From NCBI GenBank assembly GCA_030248295.1, contig JASANH010001337.1:1-64000 (forward strand): a stretch of DNA of 64,000 bases, given 5' to 3'. How positions within the stretch are numbered: the first letter of the stretch is position 1; each line of letters starts with the position of its first letter. Below are positions 27,928 to 40,355 of the stretch, one piece after another. Both the position numbers and the translations under genes were made by a program. Below the pieces are notes generated by a model that was not told the origin of the DNA, ran no database searches, and was given only the letters and a program-made list of their open reading frames with translations. Source of the stretch: Mesodorylaimus sp. YZB2_4. Lineage: Eukaryota > Nematoda > Enoplea > Dorylaimida > Dorylaimidae.

Positions 27928-30900
27928 TATGACAGAAATCAAATTTCCGATACAAATAAGAATGGAGATATCGAGTTCGAAAAATTGATAATCCCCTTTA
28001 TGGAGGACACCAATGGAGAATTTGCAGACAACCACCCTGTTCAAACTCGTCCTTGACAAATCGATAATCTTATTAAAAATGAACTTGAAAAATCTATATT
28101 GACACACTACTTGATGTCAAAACCTTGACCCTATCCCAGTCGAGTCTATTCAACAATCCAGAAGAGGTTACAAATCGACTTTTCTGAAAAATCAATAGCC
28201 TCTTTTCAGAAATTAATAGCGTCAACTGGTAATCTGATTAAAATCGATAGTCATTTTAAAAAATTCCACTCAACCAGCGAGTTTTCTTTTAAAAATCACC
28301 ACCGCGCAAACTCTTGAATTCAAACTAATCCAACATACGAAATCTGCTAAATATTCTTCAACTACCAGCTGACACCACACTTGACCAACATCGTCGTCTT
28401 AAGCGAAAAAAGTGGCAACGTGCCGTCGAAATGCGTGCGAGTATGTCGAATATGCATTGGAGCATGCGACTGCCCTGATGTGACTAGACTACTCAGCAAC
28501 CAGGCCAACTTGAAAAGGCGATACCAGCCAGTTGGATACACAAAAGTACACATTTCGTTACGGCCAGCTCGACAACTCGACGCCAGTCAGCCGTCTTTCG
28601 TCACCATGTCGAGTAAGAGATCAAAAAACGAAGTCAAAGTTTAAACTTTCAACCATACGTTCAAACAGAATATATAGAGGCAATCCAAAAAACAATTACC
28701 AGCCCTAACGCAACAGACCATTTCGCGAATTCCCCAATTTCATGACTGAAAAATGGTGAGACCTTCGATTTTTAAGACGCGAAACGAGGATCGCCTAGAA
28801 AAAAGCAGCTGATCATTTCCAGATAGCATCGATGGCCCGGCCTTAATTAGACGCTGATCACAAAAAAGCTACACCAAGCTTTCTGCAGAAAAACAAACTT
28901 TGACAAGACATGTTGAAAAGATTGACGAATAATGGTCGAAGTGGACACCCAGTCCGCTTTGACCAATGATTATCAGTACAATCAATGAAAATCGCTGCCC
29001 TGGATCGACGCCATCTTTTCAGCTGGATCGTGTACTGATGAGAAAAACGATTTGGAACACTCAATCTCAGCTTTCAAAAAATTCCAGTTCAATACGTCGA
29101 CGACAAAAGATTGAATCTGTCAAGTTTACCAAGGAAAAGAACAAAAACCGTGACCCTAAGCGGACGAACTTGTATCGCTAAGTTTTTTCATAGTTCTGGT
29201 CCATTGTACTAACATTTTGGAGAACACAATTAAATGAGCGGCATCAACAGTCTGGCCTAATCAAAAAGCTCCTGCTGTCTGCGTCAATGCGTCATCACAT
29301 TACGTTGCATCGCAGGACGCGCAGCACTACGCCCTTATCGGCAAAGTATCGACCCTGCGTTAGCAAATGTCCGCCAAAAATTACGCAGACAGCAATAATC
29401 GAGTTTTGTCTTTCTGAATTCTGCAGAAACTTGACATGAAATCGAAAAACTATTAGCGCATAATCTGCTTTTATCTGCGCAGATTACGAAGCACATCGCG
29501 CACATTCTGATTTCCGAACTAGTCTGCCCTGTAGCATTTCAAAAATTCATCAGCGCACTTTCATTTTAAGTTTCAGAAGTTTCGTGATCATGCAGCGCAA
29601 TTTCCCTAATTAACAAGCATGAGCTTCCTAATCGCTCTTTTATGCCCTATAAGCAGTCACCAAGGTTAGCTTTGCGCCTTTTTCCTTACCCATTATAACA
29701 AAATGTCTGGTCCGTCGTCACCAAACAACGTCAAACAACTAAAACTTTCCAGGCGACTAATAAGCAAGACTCGGGTTTTCAACTGGCTGACAATAAAAAG
29801 ACAATTCCTGCCGTGCTGCCCTGTACATTCCGATTAGCTGGCTGACACAAGTGGGTCAACCCGCTTTCGGAATGTCCAGGGTTCGACTGCTGGACGATTA
29901 CAGGCACAACAGGCTTAAAAGTACAAAAAACAACGCCAGTGACCAATTCGATCCACCTCAAGATGGAACACGTGGAGTTCTTAACCAGTGCTCCCATCAA
30001 AGAAGTGTGACAACGTTAAAATAAAAATGATGGAGCAACCAACTTGGCCAACATCGACCAATCCGCCGATCCAGGGCTTGGTTTTCCCACTACCACTTTA
30101 GGCGCTGGCTAGTTCTGCCCTATCTCTGGAGTGGTCTGATAGAGTTACAGCGAAGAAACAGGGCAGGTTGGTGAGAACTCAGTGTTAAAGACGTCATCTC
30201 CACCAATTAACTTCAGTGTAAAAAATTCCAAGCTGATCAGGCTCGACAACGTCGGCTCCAGATTCCAGAAAAAGACTAAATTTTCTTACTAAAAACCTTA
30301 CCAACAGACATGCCGTGAATTATACACAACTACCCAAATTTGAATTCCCGCCCAGGTTCATAAGATACCACTACCTGAAGTCTAGGTTATCCGACTGCTA
30401 AGAGCGGATAGCTTATAGAATTCAATAAAAAATACTGTTCATAGCAGATACAGTTGGTCTATTTCTCACCTACTACACAGCCAGATAAAATTTCGGAACG
30501 CGCTAAAGATTTGCGCTCACAGCAGCCGAAAAACAGTCTTTATATGAGAATGGCGGGAATTCAAATTTTGCATTTCCAAAAAATAAAAGGGTTTGCAAAC
30601 TTTTATCTCCTGTGCTCTAAAAATATATCCTGCTTAAAACGACTCGAAACCCTTGAACTCAGCTGACATAAATTTTACTTCTGGCATGAAGGGGTTCCAC
30701 CCGAAACCCACCAAAAAACATACCCGAACTTTCGGTATCAATAATTGTATATAATGCTGTCATATTGCCTATGGAATCAGTGCTGCACCCAAAAATCAAT
30801 AGCCACACCGAAATGTAATTCTAATATATCGAATTGATAAAAATCAATGCAAATTTTTCAAAAATTATTCAAGAGAAAACGAAATTAAGTCGAGTAGACT

Positions 30901-32068
30901 GAATGAATATCAAAATTATCGTAGATATGGATGAGGACCAGTCTGGCGCAGAGAACGAGCTTGAACGAACGAGTGATCCGAGTGTAAAAGCGAGCCAAAG
31001 TCGATTCGTCTACACTTTCCTCCTCCTTCCTGCCTCCCACTTATTGGCTTCTGTGGGCGCTGCTGGAGGCGGAAAAGAGGACTTGAGCGAAAATGCACGG
31101 AAACGAGCACGTTCCGACGATGAGGGCCGTCAAAATCGAAATGAGGGGAAATATAGAAGGTAGGCACGCGAAACCACTGCCCTGTTCCACTCGTCTGGTC
31201 TGGTCACTACTGCTCTAAAGTCAAGGTAGGACGAATACTCGAGTTATAAGTCGACTCAATTCCAATTTGATCAACCGGAAAAAGGATAAAAGCAAAAAAT
31301 TCCATAGGCCACATATACTCAAGAAAAATGAGGAAAATCAAATACGGGCCGTTGATTTTGTCTGACAAAGTCAGATATTCACCAGTTTTGGCTCTAATTA
31401 TCGAACGAACGCAGACAGGGCTTCGCTAATGTCCACGTTTTTTCACCGTTCACTCGTCGCGCACGTTCGTCAAAGAACCGACGGCCAATTGAACACGAAT
31501 GGAAAGCTGAGAAGAGAGGGCGCGAAGAAATTAGGCCACGCCCTCCTACTCAACCATCCAAGTGCCAATAAGCGAGATGCAAAGAAATGAACCACCAACT
31601 AATCAATACTGCAACAACGGGCGGGCGCCCTTCAATGCCGAGCCCTATTAACTATTTCAACAATACAAACCTAATTCAAACTGACAAACCCTCCATTTCA
31701 ACTGAACTCAATCCCGCAAATTACGTCATCAAAAATACGCAATTGGAAATACGGATATTTCTGGAAGACGTAAAACGGGATACGCAAAAAGATAAAATTA
31801 GACAAAAACTAAAAGGTTTTCTCCGAAAAATATACACAAACGTCCACGTTTATTGATCGATGCCCACGCCAGCTGCAGGCCCCCTCAGCTCGAGCAAAGT
31901 TAGCACCCTGATGGAGACGACTAAAAGCATCTATTTCCGTTCTCCCCTTGCATTCGTTCCAAAAAACAACCATTTAACACCCCCGCCTACGTCTGCAAAA
32001 CGTAAAAGGAAAACAAATTTCACAAAACGTGACTTCAGTTGAATGCCCAGAAAAAGAGGAACACTTAC
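27928..32068. other. TPD52 upstream region; no independent gene recognised
   Basis: About 4 kb with only short frames. An 86-residue plus frame (30903-31163) shows no domain. GGCGGGAA motifs occur at 30550 and, reversed, at 30345. This would be the intron if the alternative TPD52 first exon at 32069-32087 is used. Confidence 0.4.
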
Positions 32069-32087
32069 CTTTTCCACCAGTTGCCAT
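32069..32087 (-). CDS. TPD52: Possible alternative first coding exon of TPD52
   Basis: 19 nt encoding M-A-T-G-G-K plus one base, followed by a strong donor (GTAAGTG). The phase is the same as the main TPD52 exon 1, so splicing to 27366 gives M-A-T-G-G-K-A-D-D-N-T and stays in frame. No other downstream minus-strand gene is visible. D52 genes in vertebrates use alternative promoters, which makes this reasonable; it remains an inference. Confidence 0.4.
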
Positions 32088-32381
32088 CGCAAATTGATTA
32101 AATATCAATTTTGTTAAAGTTTCTAGACCGTCTCCTTCACAAAAACACTTTATAAGTCTTGTTTTCTTTTCTTTTCTTTTCCGCTAGACTACTGCCCGCA
32201 CACTTGCCGCGTGACAAGGCTTCTAAATTTGATATAAGGAACAAACCATCAAAAATGGCGGGAATTCAAACTTTACTGGGTTTAAACATCAACACAAATT
32301 CATCATTTTAATCTTCACAAAGGAAGTGTCATTGCTTTCAAAACTTTTATCCGGTAAAACCATACACGCTGGCTGGGCTCT

Positions 32382-35228
32382 TCAACTATTTTTTTTCTTT
32401 TTCTTGTCCTTTTTCTCCTGGCTATCCACATTTTTCCCTCGATATCGAACTTTTTCTTGCACGATTTCTGAATATTTCCGTTTACTGCGTCTAAAGAACA
32501 GAAAAATGATCTCACTGATATGTGGCCTCTAAGATAACAGCCCTGTTGAGAACAATGACACTGCAAGCGTCCAGTGGTATCCGTATTGGACCATGCCTTC
32601 TTGACCCGACCCAAAGATATGCTTTTATACAGTCCGGCAAAACAGTTGTGCACACGCACATGCTAATGTACATCACCCGTTACACACACAAGCATACCTG
32701 AAACCATATTTTACCGGTGATGGTAAAATATGGTTTTAGCTGCACAACGACAATTCAGAGACTGCGAACTAGCACATCCAAAATGTTCAACGCAGAATGT
32801 TGCGACTTACTTTCGGAACTCAGCATCAGCCAGCAGCTCGTCGACGATAGTTTGCTTCCGTTCTTTCTTGGGTATTCGAGAATGATAGAAATCCGCTGGA
32901 TGCTCGATAACAGTGCCAACCTGGAACCACAATTGTCATTTTGTCGATGATAAACGTTAGCACCACATCATCAAATGCACCATCTCAGCCAGCCGTTAGC
33001 CCTCTAATTCATCATCTTATCGTCCTATAAAGTCAGCCTAGTCCTGCCTCGCGCCAACCCAACCAACCACCCCTGACCACTGCAACCCTCAAATAGGAGA
33101 GAGCATGCGACCGACCAAAGTTACTTAGTTGTTAGACAAACCTGCGACTGGCTCAAGGCGAGTCTAGAACTACACCTGCACCTGAAACATCACCCCTACC
33201 GGTTTTCCAGCCAGGACTAATCGAAGATCTTGGAGTAAGGCTGGTCTACATCAGAACTACAGCACACCTGCGGTTAAAACATCAGCCCATCAGGGTTGAG
33301 TTTCCCAACAAGGAAAAATCGATGATCCTCTCCCACTCGCCATCGTCTGCGAGGTCCACACGCACCACTCACCTGGAAATACTTTGGCAGCACTTGTCTG
33401 TCCTCAGTTCTGTAACGTCTTTTCGGATCGAGTGCATCGCGTAACTGCATGACTTCCAAATCGCGTCGCCTCTCTTCCGTCATCTCTGTGGCTGGCATAT
33501 TGAACCAATCTCGGCCCTTGGTCTTCTCACGCTCGGCTTTACGCCGTCGTTTCATTTCCGCTTTTGATACTCGAGGCAAAACAGGATTCTTCTCCAAGGA
33601 AGGCTTGAATATGGCTTTTTTCATCAGCTAAAATGTATTTGCATATTTTGGAACAAGGCTACACATTGGCTGAATCACTGTTTCATCCGGATCAGGACTG
33701 ATTGTGAGTCAATCCTGGTCACGATCGAGAACAGTCCTTTTGACATTGGAATCGCTGGTAGTTATGACAAACAAAAGCCGCGGTGCTCAGTGGTCCCGCA
33801 CTGCTTGGACAAGCAGCCCTGACTGGGAGAGCACAGTTCTGTCCCGGATAAGGAAGACAGTTTAGTAAATCCATCGCCATCCTTGCACGCCTGGCTCTGG
33901 GGACTCATCGTCAGTCGAGTGGCGGATGCCGAACGAGCAGAGAATCACGAACCTGGTTCTGGAACACCAGTAGGGAAGCACCCTCCCTTCTCGCTCAGTA
34001 TCTTCCTTGGATGCTGGTGCTGGCACAGGAGCACCTCCACATGAGGGCCTCGTGCCTGCCGTGAGAGCTGCGCTTGTCATAACTGCTGGCGACTATAGGC
34101 GAAACGGGTTGGAAACGAAAGCTAACCTGAATGCCGCGTTGGGCGAGCGCACTGATGGCTGACGCCAACACAGGCACTGCATTCACTGCTCACGTCAGGT
34201 GCCAGCTTCTATCCACAACCTCCTCACAGCGCCTGCATCCCCAGCGAAGTGCGGTTACAGCAAGGGCTCACACGCGTAATCAGCATCCAAAACGGTGGAG
34301 AGACCCAAAAAGCTCACCTCGGCCACGACTTCGGATTTTGTAGCTTCTTCAATGTGCATTTCTTTATTTGTCGCTTTCCCTTGCGATCGATTGAACACAC
34401 TCAAATTGATGTACAGATCCTTGGTCAATTCGACGCCCGGGTCCAACGGAGTGTACTGCCTAAAATGAGCAGTAAGATACATTTTTCAAGGCCATTTATG
34501 TCAGGTGATCGATCCGTGGCTACAGTCCATACGTGTGCGCTGCGCAAATCTAAAAAGGTAGCGAAGTCCTCTTTACACGATCAGTCAACAACTGCGGTTA
34601 CAAACACTATCTTCCAGCTAAGTCCTCCAATTCACCCGCCTAACCACCCTATTCAGAAAACCAGCACAAAACTTCATATTCCCGCCATTGGCCCTTTAGT
34701 TCAAAACACCTGCCAGTCACAGCCTTCTAAGGCAAGAGACTAGCTGCTCTCCAAACTTGTGACAGCCCCCTTCTTGAACCATCCGATGCCCAGGAAACAT
34801 CACACGACATGGAAAAACTACAGTCTCAGTCCAGCAGCCGCTCATCCAGCTTTCCCCGGACAAAAAGCGGGAAATTAAAAAATGTTTGTGTTCACAACGA
34901 ATGCCAAGACCTCTCACCTCTCTCCCTCCGCCTTCTTCTTGACACTCAAATTACCAGCACCTCCAGTGGCATCGATGACGAAGAGTCCAGGTTCGCCCCC
35001 GTGCACCACAACGGCACCCGACTTCTCCTTCTCCTTGGCTTCTGCCTGCCCGATCTTCAGTCCCCCTCTCAACGACTCGAGAACAGATGGTGGAATAGCG
35101 ATCGATCGACCCTTGATCTTCGCTCGTTGCCTCTTATCACCATCCGAATCACTGTCCGACGAATCCGAGCTCTCCTCCGAACTGATATCTCCAAACACGC
35201 ACTTTACACTGGCTGACGATCTGAGCAT
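32382..35228 (-). CDS. DNTTIP2: Fcf2-domain nucleolar protein (DNTTIP2)
   Basis: Nucleolar factor of the Fcf2 family, needed for early pre-rRNA cleavage on the small-subunit path. Five coding exons: 34918-35228, 34318-34459, 33373-33627, 32811-32920, 32382-32490 (308 residues, phases agree). Exon 1 is acidic and serine-rich (S-S-E-E-S-S-D-S-S-D-S-D-S-D). Exon 3 holds the Fcf2 signature: basic K-R-R-R-K-A-E-R-E-K, then D-W-F-N-M-P, then L-R-D-A-L-D-P-K-R-R-Y and P-K-Y-F-Q. Exon 4 continues V-G-T-V-I-E-H-P-A-D-F-Y-H-S-R-I-P-K-K-E-R. The C-terminus is a lysine-rich tail ending K-N-S. It is shorter than vertebrate DNTTIP2, nearer the compact Fcf2 plan. An acceptor lies 11 nt upstream of the ATG. 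Confidence 0.92.
32698..32739. repeat. Minimal MITE family 1 (42-bp palindrome)
   Basis: CTGAAACCATATTTTACC and its near complement separated by only a few bases: the two termini of family 1 without an interior. It lies in the last intron of DNTTIP2. Confidence 0.8.
33777..34115 (+). repeat. SINE family C relative in DNTTIP2 intron 2
   Basis: Shares with 13584-13831 the GCCGCGGTG start, GGTGCTGGC(G/A)CAGGA, CTGCCGTGAGAG and a GCAAAACGGGTTGGAA-like end. More diverged; no clear target duplication. Confidence 0.65.
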
Positions 35229-35241
35229 TTTGAAACGATCT
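35229..35241 (-). promoter_or_regulatory. 3' splice site just before DNTTIP2 ATG
   Basis: Minus strand TATTTGCAG precedes an 11-nt leader (35229-35239) and the ATG. The COQ4 stop is only 276 nt further upstream. Confidence 0.55.
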
Positions 35242-35517
35242 GCAAATACACTCTGTAACCTTACCATGCAAGCACGCACACTGAACCACGGCTACAGTAT
35301 GCTTCAGGCCCCGCTCGCCTCTCGTCAAGTCAAGAGACAATTTCTGGGTGCCCCCGGGTCCACATGACGCCACACAAACACAAAGACACTGTAACCGCTA
35401 TCTCCAACCAAATATAAAGCTTTAGAAAAGCTGTATTGACCAACACACCATCCCTCTGATATATTTACTGATAATTTATCACTAAACTAATCCTACTACT
35501 ATCGCCACATCAACAAG

Positions 35518-37626
35518 TCACTTCGGCGGTTCGTCAATGTTGAGCTGTCGTCTCAAATCGACCAGCTGCTCCTCCCACTGCTTCTCCCAGTACACGTTCA
35601 ATAGAAAAGTCGACTTCCTGGCATTGCGTACTGCCCACTGCAGATGAGTTTGCAAATATTTCTGACGCTGTCTGCAAAGAAGGCACAGTCTGAAAGAGAC
35701 TGGTGCAGGTCCCCATACTCGTCACCGACTACGACTCCAGCCTGAGATGACACACACATCTCATCCACGTGGACTCAGCAGGCCAAAAGTCTGTCCGCTC
35801 ACGCCCAACTTCTAAATGCACACATACCAAACTTTGAAATTTAAAAAATGGCGGGAAATGTGTATGGTCATTTTAATCCCAAAAAATCCAGGCCTCGCCC
35901 ACGCACACCCTACTCTCCGCCCCCACCCCACCCCAGCCCAGCACTTACTTGGGGAACAACCTTAACGCCCCGAAAATGCCACCCGACACGCACATTGGCA
36001 GTCCGAACTGCAGCCCTTCGTACCACTTGACGATCACCTCGCCCAACATGTTCGTGCCCATCTCCAGGACGACGTGGTACAAATCATGCGTCTCCCTGTA
36101 CCGTTGCATCACATAGGCTAGATCCGGGTCATCCACAAATTGCACTGGGGGACGAGCGTCGGGGGTCGTATCCTAAGTAAAACAATGCTCAAACACGAGC
36201 CTGACCTGACCTCACAAATAACTAGGCTTACCAACTTTTCCAAGAATCGCATGTACTCGCGCCCCAGGGTTCCGTCTGGTAACCGCTTCAGGGCGTCGAA
36301 ATCCACAGTGGCGTTGGTGAGTCGAGGGCGTTCGCTAGAAATCAAATACAAACTATACTGGAAGTTTTGCACAGCAGCTAAGTGCAAGTGAACAAAATCA
36401 TGCCCGCACAACATTGACATCCACCACACCGAAGCATACTGCACGTGCTGGTGCAATTCGTGGTCTAGGGGCGAGATGCTTTGCTGCATTATACAGCATG
36501 CACGGGAGGGTTCGACCCTCGCCTGGATGTTTTCACGCACACGAATATCCCAGTTTGGCATGGATCCCACCATGCCATGCCATAATCCGGCATACTCGCA
36601 CGGCTGCCCTGGTAATAACAGTGTACTTACGCCAGTATCATACGTCCTGTTGGATCAGCCTCCATCCGTCTACGCATGTATGGCAGAGCTAGCATGCCCG
36701 TCGTCTCGCCCAGCGTGGCAACCATATCTATAACCTTGCAGTTGCAGACATACAGTGAGTGGGTTCCCCATCTGCGCATGCATGGATGTGTTGGCCCACG
36801 TAAGAATGGGTCGCCGGTTCAGCAGATGAAGGGCTGGGCCTGACTGTCCAGCATCAACCTTGCCGCAGGGGCTGTGACGGCGGAGCTAAGTCTATGTACA
36901 TATAGAGGCAACTCAGAGAGACGGCAGCTGGGCAAGTAATGCGTGTCACCATGTCACGTCATACTGTATCCATAGCCAAACACTCGAGAGCTAGAATACA
37001 TAGATTGCCAATAATCTTTTACCTAGGCGGGAGTCGAACCCCCTGCCAGCGCGCACCCAGCGTGAGAGGCACAATCTTCGACCCGTTTTGCCGCGACTCA
37101 TGTTTACACCTCAGTTTTACCTCAAGTATAAAGATGATGTCTTCTCTTGACTGAGTCCCTAACCTGCTCTTATCGTCTGCGCCTGCGACATGCCATGGCA
37201 TGTCAATTAGTCTGCGCCAATACACAGGTAACCACTGTTGGCTCTCCAAGTTGCCTCTTGTATGGTAGCGCACAAAATGTTGATTTTCGGGTAGCGACAA
37301 CCTATTGCAAAAGCGTGAGTGTTTCAAAGTCCTTCTCGTCGCTGCCTGAAAACCAACATTGTGCACGCTACCATAGAACTTCCAGCTCATTGATGCTTGG
37401 CCTCTCGTACAAGTTAAGGCAACTACACCCCACGGCGAAGTGACCATATGCACAGCACTTCGCCATTCCCATCCTCACCTTACGGACCCCCCTCCCCATC
37501 AGCCGAGCCCCACTCACCACCTCGGGCCGGATTGGTTACGGCCACAGCCGCCGACCCCACAGTCAACAAGGTCTTCTGGAAAAACGATGTGGGAATATGA
37601 GTCGCATACAATTTCGATGCCGCCAT
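35518..37626 (-). CDS. COQ4: Ubiquinone biosynthesis protein COQ4
   Basis: Mitochondrial matrix-side protein of the coenzyme Q synthesis complex. Five coding exons: 37518-37626, 36631-36727, 36232-36334, 35949-36172, 35518-35671; all phases agree (228 residues). The start at 37624-37626 leaves only ~6 residues before Y-A-T-H-I-P-T, so the presequence is very short compared with vertebrate COQ4. Conserved blocks: [33 protein letters not shown]. The metal/ligand motif H-D-x-x-H-x11-E is intact (H132, D133, H136, E148). The C-terminus has N-V-Y-W-E-K-x-W-E-E. A SINE lies antisense in intron 1. The gene sits 131 nt downstream of the DNLZ stop. Confidence 0.95.
36945..37105 (-). repeat. SINE family A in COQ4 intron 1
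   Basis: The minus strand shows the B box GGTTCGACTCCCGCC, a head with GCCTCTCACGCTGGGTGCGC, and a tail GCTATGGATACAGTATGACG. It runs in the same orientation as COQ4. Confidence 0.85.
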
Positions 37627-37757
37627 CCTCTCGCCACTTCTTAACCTGAAAATCAGAAACATCAATCGCTTACAAAACTATTTCAACCAACAAATACTCC
37701 GATTTTAAACATTTTCATCTCGATTTATATCAAAAATCAATCCAAACCTCCAAAATT
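37627..37757 (-). promoter_or_regulatory. DNLZ-COQ4 intercistronic spacer with 3' splice site
   Basis: 131 nt from the DNLZ stop to the COQ4 ATG. The minus strand contains TCTGATTTTCAG (AG at 37647-37646), then a 19-nt leader. I see no AATAAA here. About 110 nt separate the DNLZ stop from this acceptor. Confidence 0.5.
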
Positions 37758-38282
37758 TTACTTGCTCTCATTACTCTTGCCATCATCGAGAACAAATAAC
37801 CCATTCAAAACTACTTTTTTCACTTCTTCTCCTTTCTCTGCAAGAATTTCTTCTATGTTCTTTTTCCCTTTCAAATCGCTGAACCAACCCAAATTATCAG
37901 CCATAATGTGATAATTCTTGCACCCATCGCATTTCACCAGCACCACGCCCTGATGATAGGCCACTTTCGATATACGCTTCGACTCCCTCGACTGACACAC
38001 CTTGCACGTGTAGACCAGGTGATAATGACCAGACGAGGCTCCCCCACTGGCAGCAGATACAGCCGACGATTCGATATCCATCGATTGATCACAACTTCGG
38101 TCATCGATTTTGACTGAGCCAATCGATCGGGGTAAATTATCGGATGAATAGGAACAGACAATTGTCCACGACCTGCGACATTCCAGATATCGATTGATCA
38201 GTGCAGCTGATCGATAAAGAGGTGCATTATTGCGAAAAATTGGGTGAATCACCCTCGCCAAGGACCGAAGTCTCGATGCCAT
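37758..38282 (-). CDS. DNLZ: DNL-type zinc finger, mtHsp70 escort protein
   Basis: Hep1/Zim17 family protein that keeps mitochondrial Hsp70 soluble and active. Single-exon frame of 174 residues from ATG 38280-38282. The N-terminal ~45 residues are rich in R, S and A with few acids, like a mitochondrial presequence. The zinc ribbon uses C93-x2-C96 and C118-x2-C121, and the signature D-N-L (129-131) lies in M-A-D-N-L-G-W-F. Residues 50-85 are a poorly conserved S-rich linker. An acceptor TTTTTCAG ends only 2 nt before the ATG, so the 5' UTR after splicing would be GC-ATG. It lies between LSM2 (361 nt upstream) and COQ4 (131 nt downstream), all in the same direction. Confidence 0.93.
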   Translation of the reverse strand: MASRLRSLARVIHPIFRNNAPLYRSAALINRYLECRRSWTIVCSYSSDNLPRSIGSVKIDDRSCDQSMDIESSAVSAASGGASSGHYHLVYTCKVCQSRESKRISKVAYHQGVVLVKCDGCKNYHIMADNLGWFSDLKGKKNIEEILAEKGEEVKKVVLNGLFVLDDGKSNESK

Positions 38283-38290
38283 GCCTGAAA
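38283..38290 (-). promoter_or_regulatory. 3' splice site 2 nt upstream of DNLZ ATG
   Basis: Minus strand TGTTTTTCAG, AG at 38286-38285, then GC, then ATG. A strong acceptor with an exceptionally short leader. Confidence 0.55.
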
Positions 38291-38642
38291 AACATTATTC
38301 ACAATTTGCATTGACTTTCTCCTGCTGATTGTGCCACTAAATAAAAAATCAGCAGGATCAGAACTGATCAATCGATAATTTCCAAAAGCTTTTTAGGAAC
38401 TGAAGTTTTTTAGCCGCTTTCTCCTGCCGGAAAAACAGATTAGGGAATTCAATTCACTTTTCAAAAAACTAACGAAAACCATAACTTTTAAAATACACAG
38501 CAAAAAACTCCGTTTCAAAATTCGATCAAATACAAATCATTTGAAATTTTACTTCTTCCAAAACAAAAAAGAGCTCAGTAAAGATTCATGAATGTGAAAC
38601 TGAAAGTAACGAATTCACAAGCTCAAATAACTCAGGGCTATT

Positions 38643-40355
38643 TTAACGTTTGCTTTGACTTGACGCTTCTTTCCGAGTAGCATCTTGCAATAACTGCGTG
38701 TCCACTTCATCGGCTGGCAATTGAACGTATCGAACCACAGAACCACGAATGAAACAGTGTTTCACTGAGAGCTGAGAGCAGAAAAAAAGGGAAAAGATTA
38801 GTAAACGCTGACGTGAGGAGTCAAAAATGATGGAACCACTGGGCTTTGAACCTTAGCCATGATCAAACTGAAAAGTTTTGCAAAGATTCCACCCGGCGAT
38901 AGGGCACGCCCGAGAAGAAGCTACTTGAAAAATGGATGCCATGTCGACAGGGACCACTGGATCCATGAGACAGTCCAGGAGGTAGTTTCTGACCGCCAAG
39001 TACCATTCAAGCGATGACACAAGTAAGAAAAACGACTTGGTTCTTCGAGTCTGCTCCCCTACTTCGATCCAAAGCAGAAGAGCCAGAGCTTAAAAAACCG
39101 ACAAAAAATCCAAAAGCCATGGAATAACGCGGAATCGAACCTTTTCGTGGATGGCACGAGACAAATTCGCCGCGAAACAAATACAAAAGGCAAAGCTGAT
39201 GCACCGTTAGAGAGACAACCGATGGGCTGCGAGGAGTTCGTGAATGGACAACAGAAACATCCATATTCTGTTATACGAGGCGCAGAAAAATTATTTTCCT
39301 TGATTCTTCCAGGCTTCCCAAACAGAACATCGATTTTCCCTCATTTTTTCGCACTATCGCAGTATTACTAGGACGATTTCAACAGATTTATTTTTTTCAG
39401 GATGACTATTTTTCCACGATTTTTTTGTTTTGCAAAACCGGCGAAAATCTTTCTCCACAGTCCACAGAAAGGCGGGAGATTTAAAAATGCAATTTTTCCC
39501 TTATTTCTGGCTCCGCAGCTCCCATTTTTTATGACTTTCCTCCAGATAGTTTTTGGAATTTCCTGCGCAGGAAATTTAAAAACCGTGACAGGGCGCCCTC
39601 TTACGGTTTTTTCAGATTTGTACGAGTACGAACCCTGAATTTGCCTTACAAGAATGAGTTGAGCACAAACCACAACATGAAGGAAAATGTAAAATGAGGC
39701 GCCTAAATTCCGATTCAAAAATAGTTTTCAAAAGGGTCGCTTACTAATGCGAAATATTTCACACGTAATCGAACGTGGAAGAAAGCAACAATAAACTTAC
39801 CATATGGGGATATTTTTCTGGGTCATTCACACTGATGTCCAAAAGTTTGATGTTCAGATACTGATCGACAGAATGTAAAGTACCCGTCACACTGAAAAAA
39901 AAAATGCCGGAGCAAAATCGAAGAATTAAAAATTCAAAGTTTTACCAAAGATCATTTTTCAATTCAACCATCACTTCTTTTCCGACCAACGACTTGAAAA
40001 ACGAATAGAATAACTGAAACAACGGGGAAACTCAAGATTATGCTCGCCTTTTATCACGTCTAATTTTAAAACACGGAGAATTCCTCAATTTACTAACAGC
40101 AAAGAGGGAAGAAGCAAGCCAAACGGCGTTAACCGGGAATGAAAAATTCTTTACGGTGAAAAGATCAAAAATTCTTATTTAGGACATGGAAATGCAAAGT
40201 TTTGTTAAAGTGACGCAAAATTAGAATGGTTAAGCGGAAGATTTTCCCGCGCCTGAAATTCTGCTTACGAGGGCTCCAAAACTGGCCATCTTTTACGAAT
40301 ATTGCGTATGAAAAAACTGCGACTAGACACAGGAAAAGCAAAAAAACCTTACCAT
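38643..40355 (-). CDS. LSM2: U6 snRNA-associated Sm-like protein LSM2
   Basis: Subunit of the LSM2-8 (U6 snRNA) and LSM1-7 (mRNA decay) rings. Four coding exons: 40353-40355, 39946-40013, 39801-39891, 38643-38771 (96 residues). Exon 1 contributes only the initiator ATG, immediately followed by a donor GTAAGG. Sm1 motif: L-V-G-K-E-V-M-V-E-L-K-N-D; the D-Q-Y-L-N-I-K-L and Y-P-H-M blocks follow; Sm2: C-F-I-R-G-S-V-V-R-Y-V. Length and sequence are very close to other animals. The tail after L-Q-D-A is diverged (S-S-Q-S-K-R). An acceptor lies 26 nt upstream of the ATG. Confidence 0.96.

Noticed and set aside
30903..31163. 86-residue acidic/basic plus-strand frame
   Set aside because: It ends near a weak donor but no continuing exon was found downstream; composition alone is not support.
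34717..35367. Overlapping plus-strand frames opposite DNTTIP2 exon 1
   Set aside because: Antisense shadows of a low-complexity acidic exon; the minus-strand model has splice and domain support.
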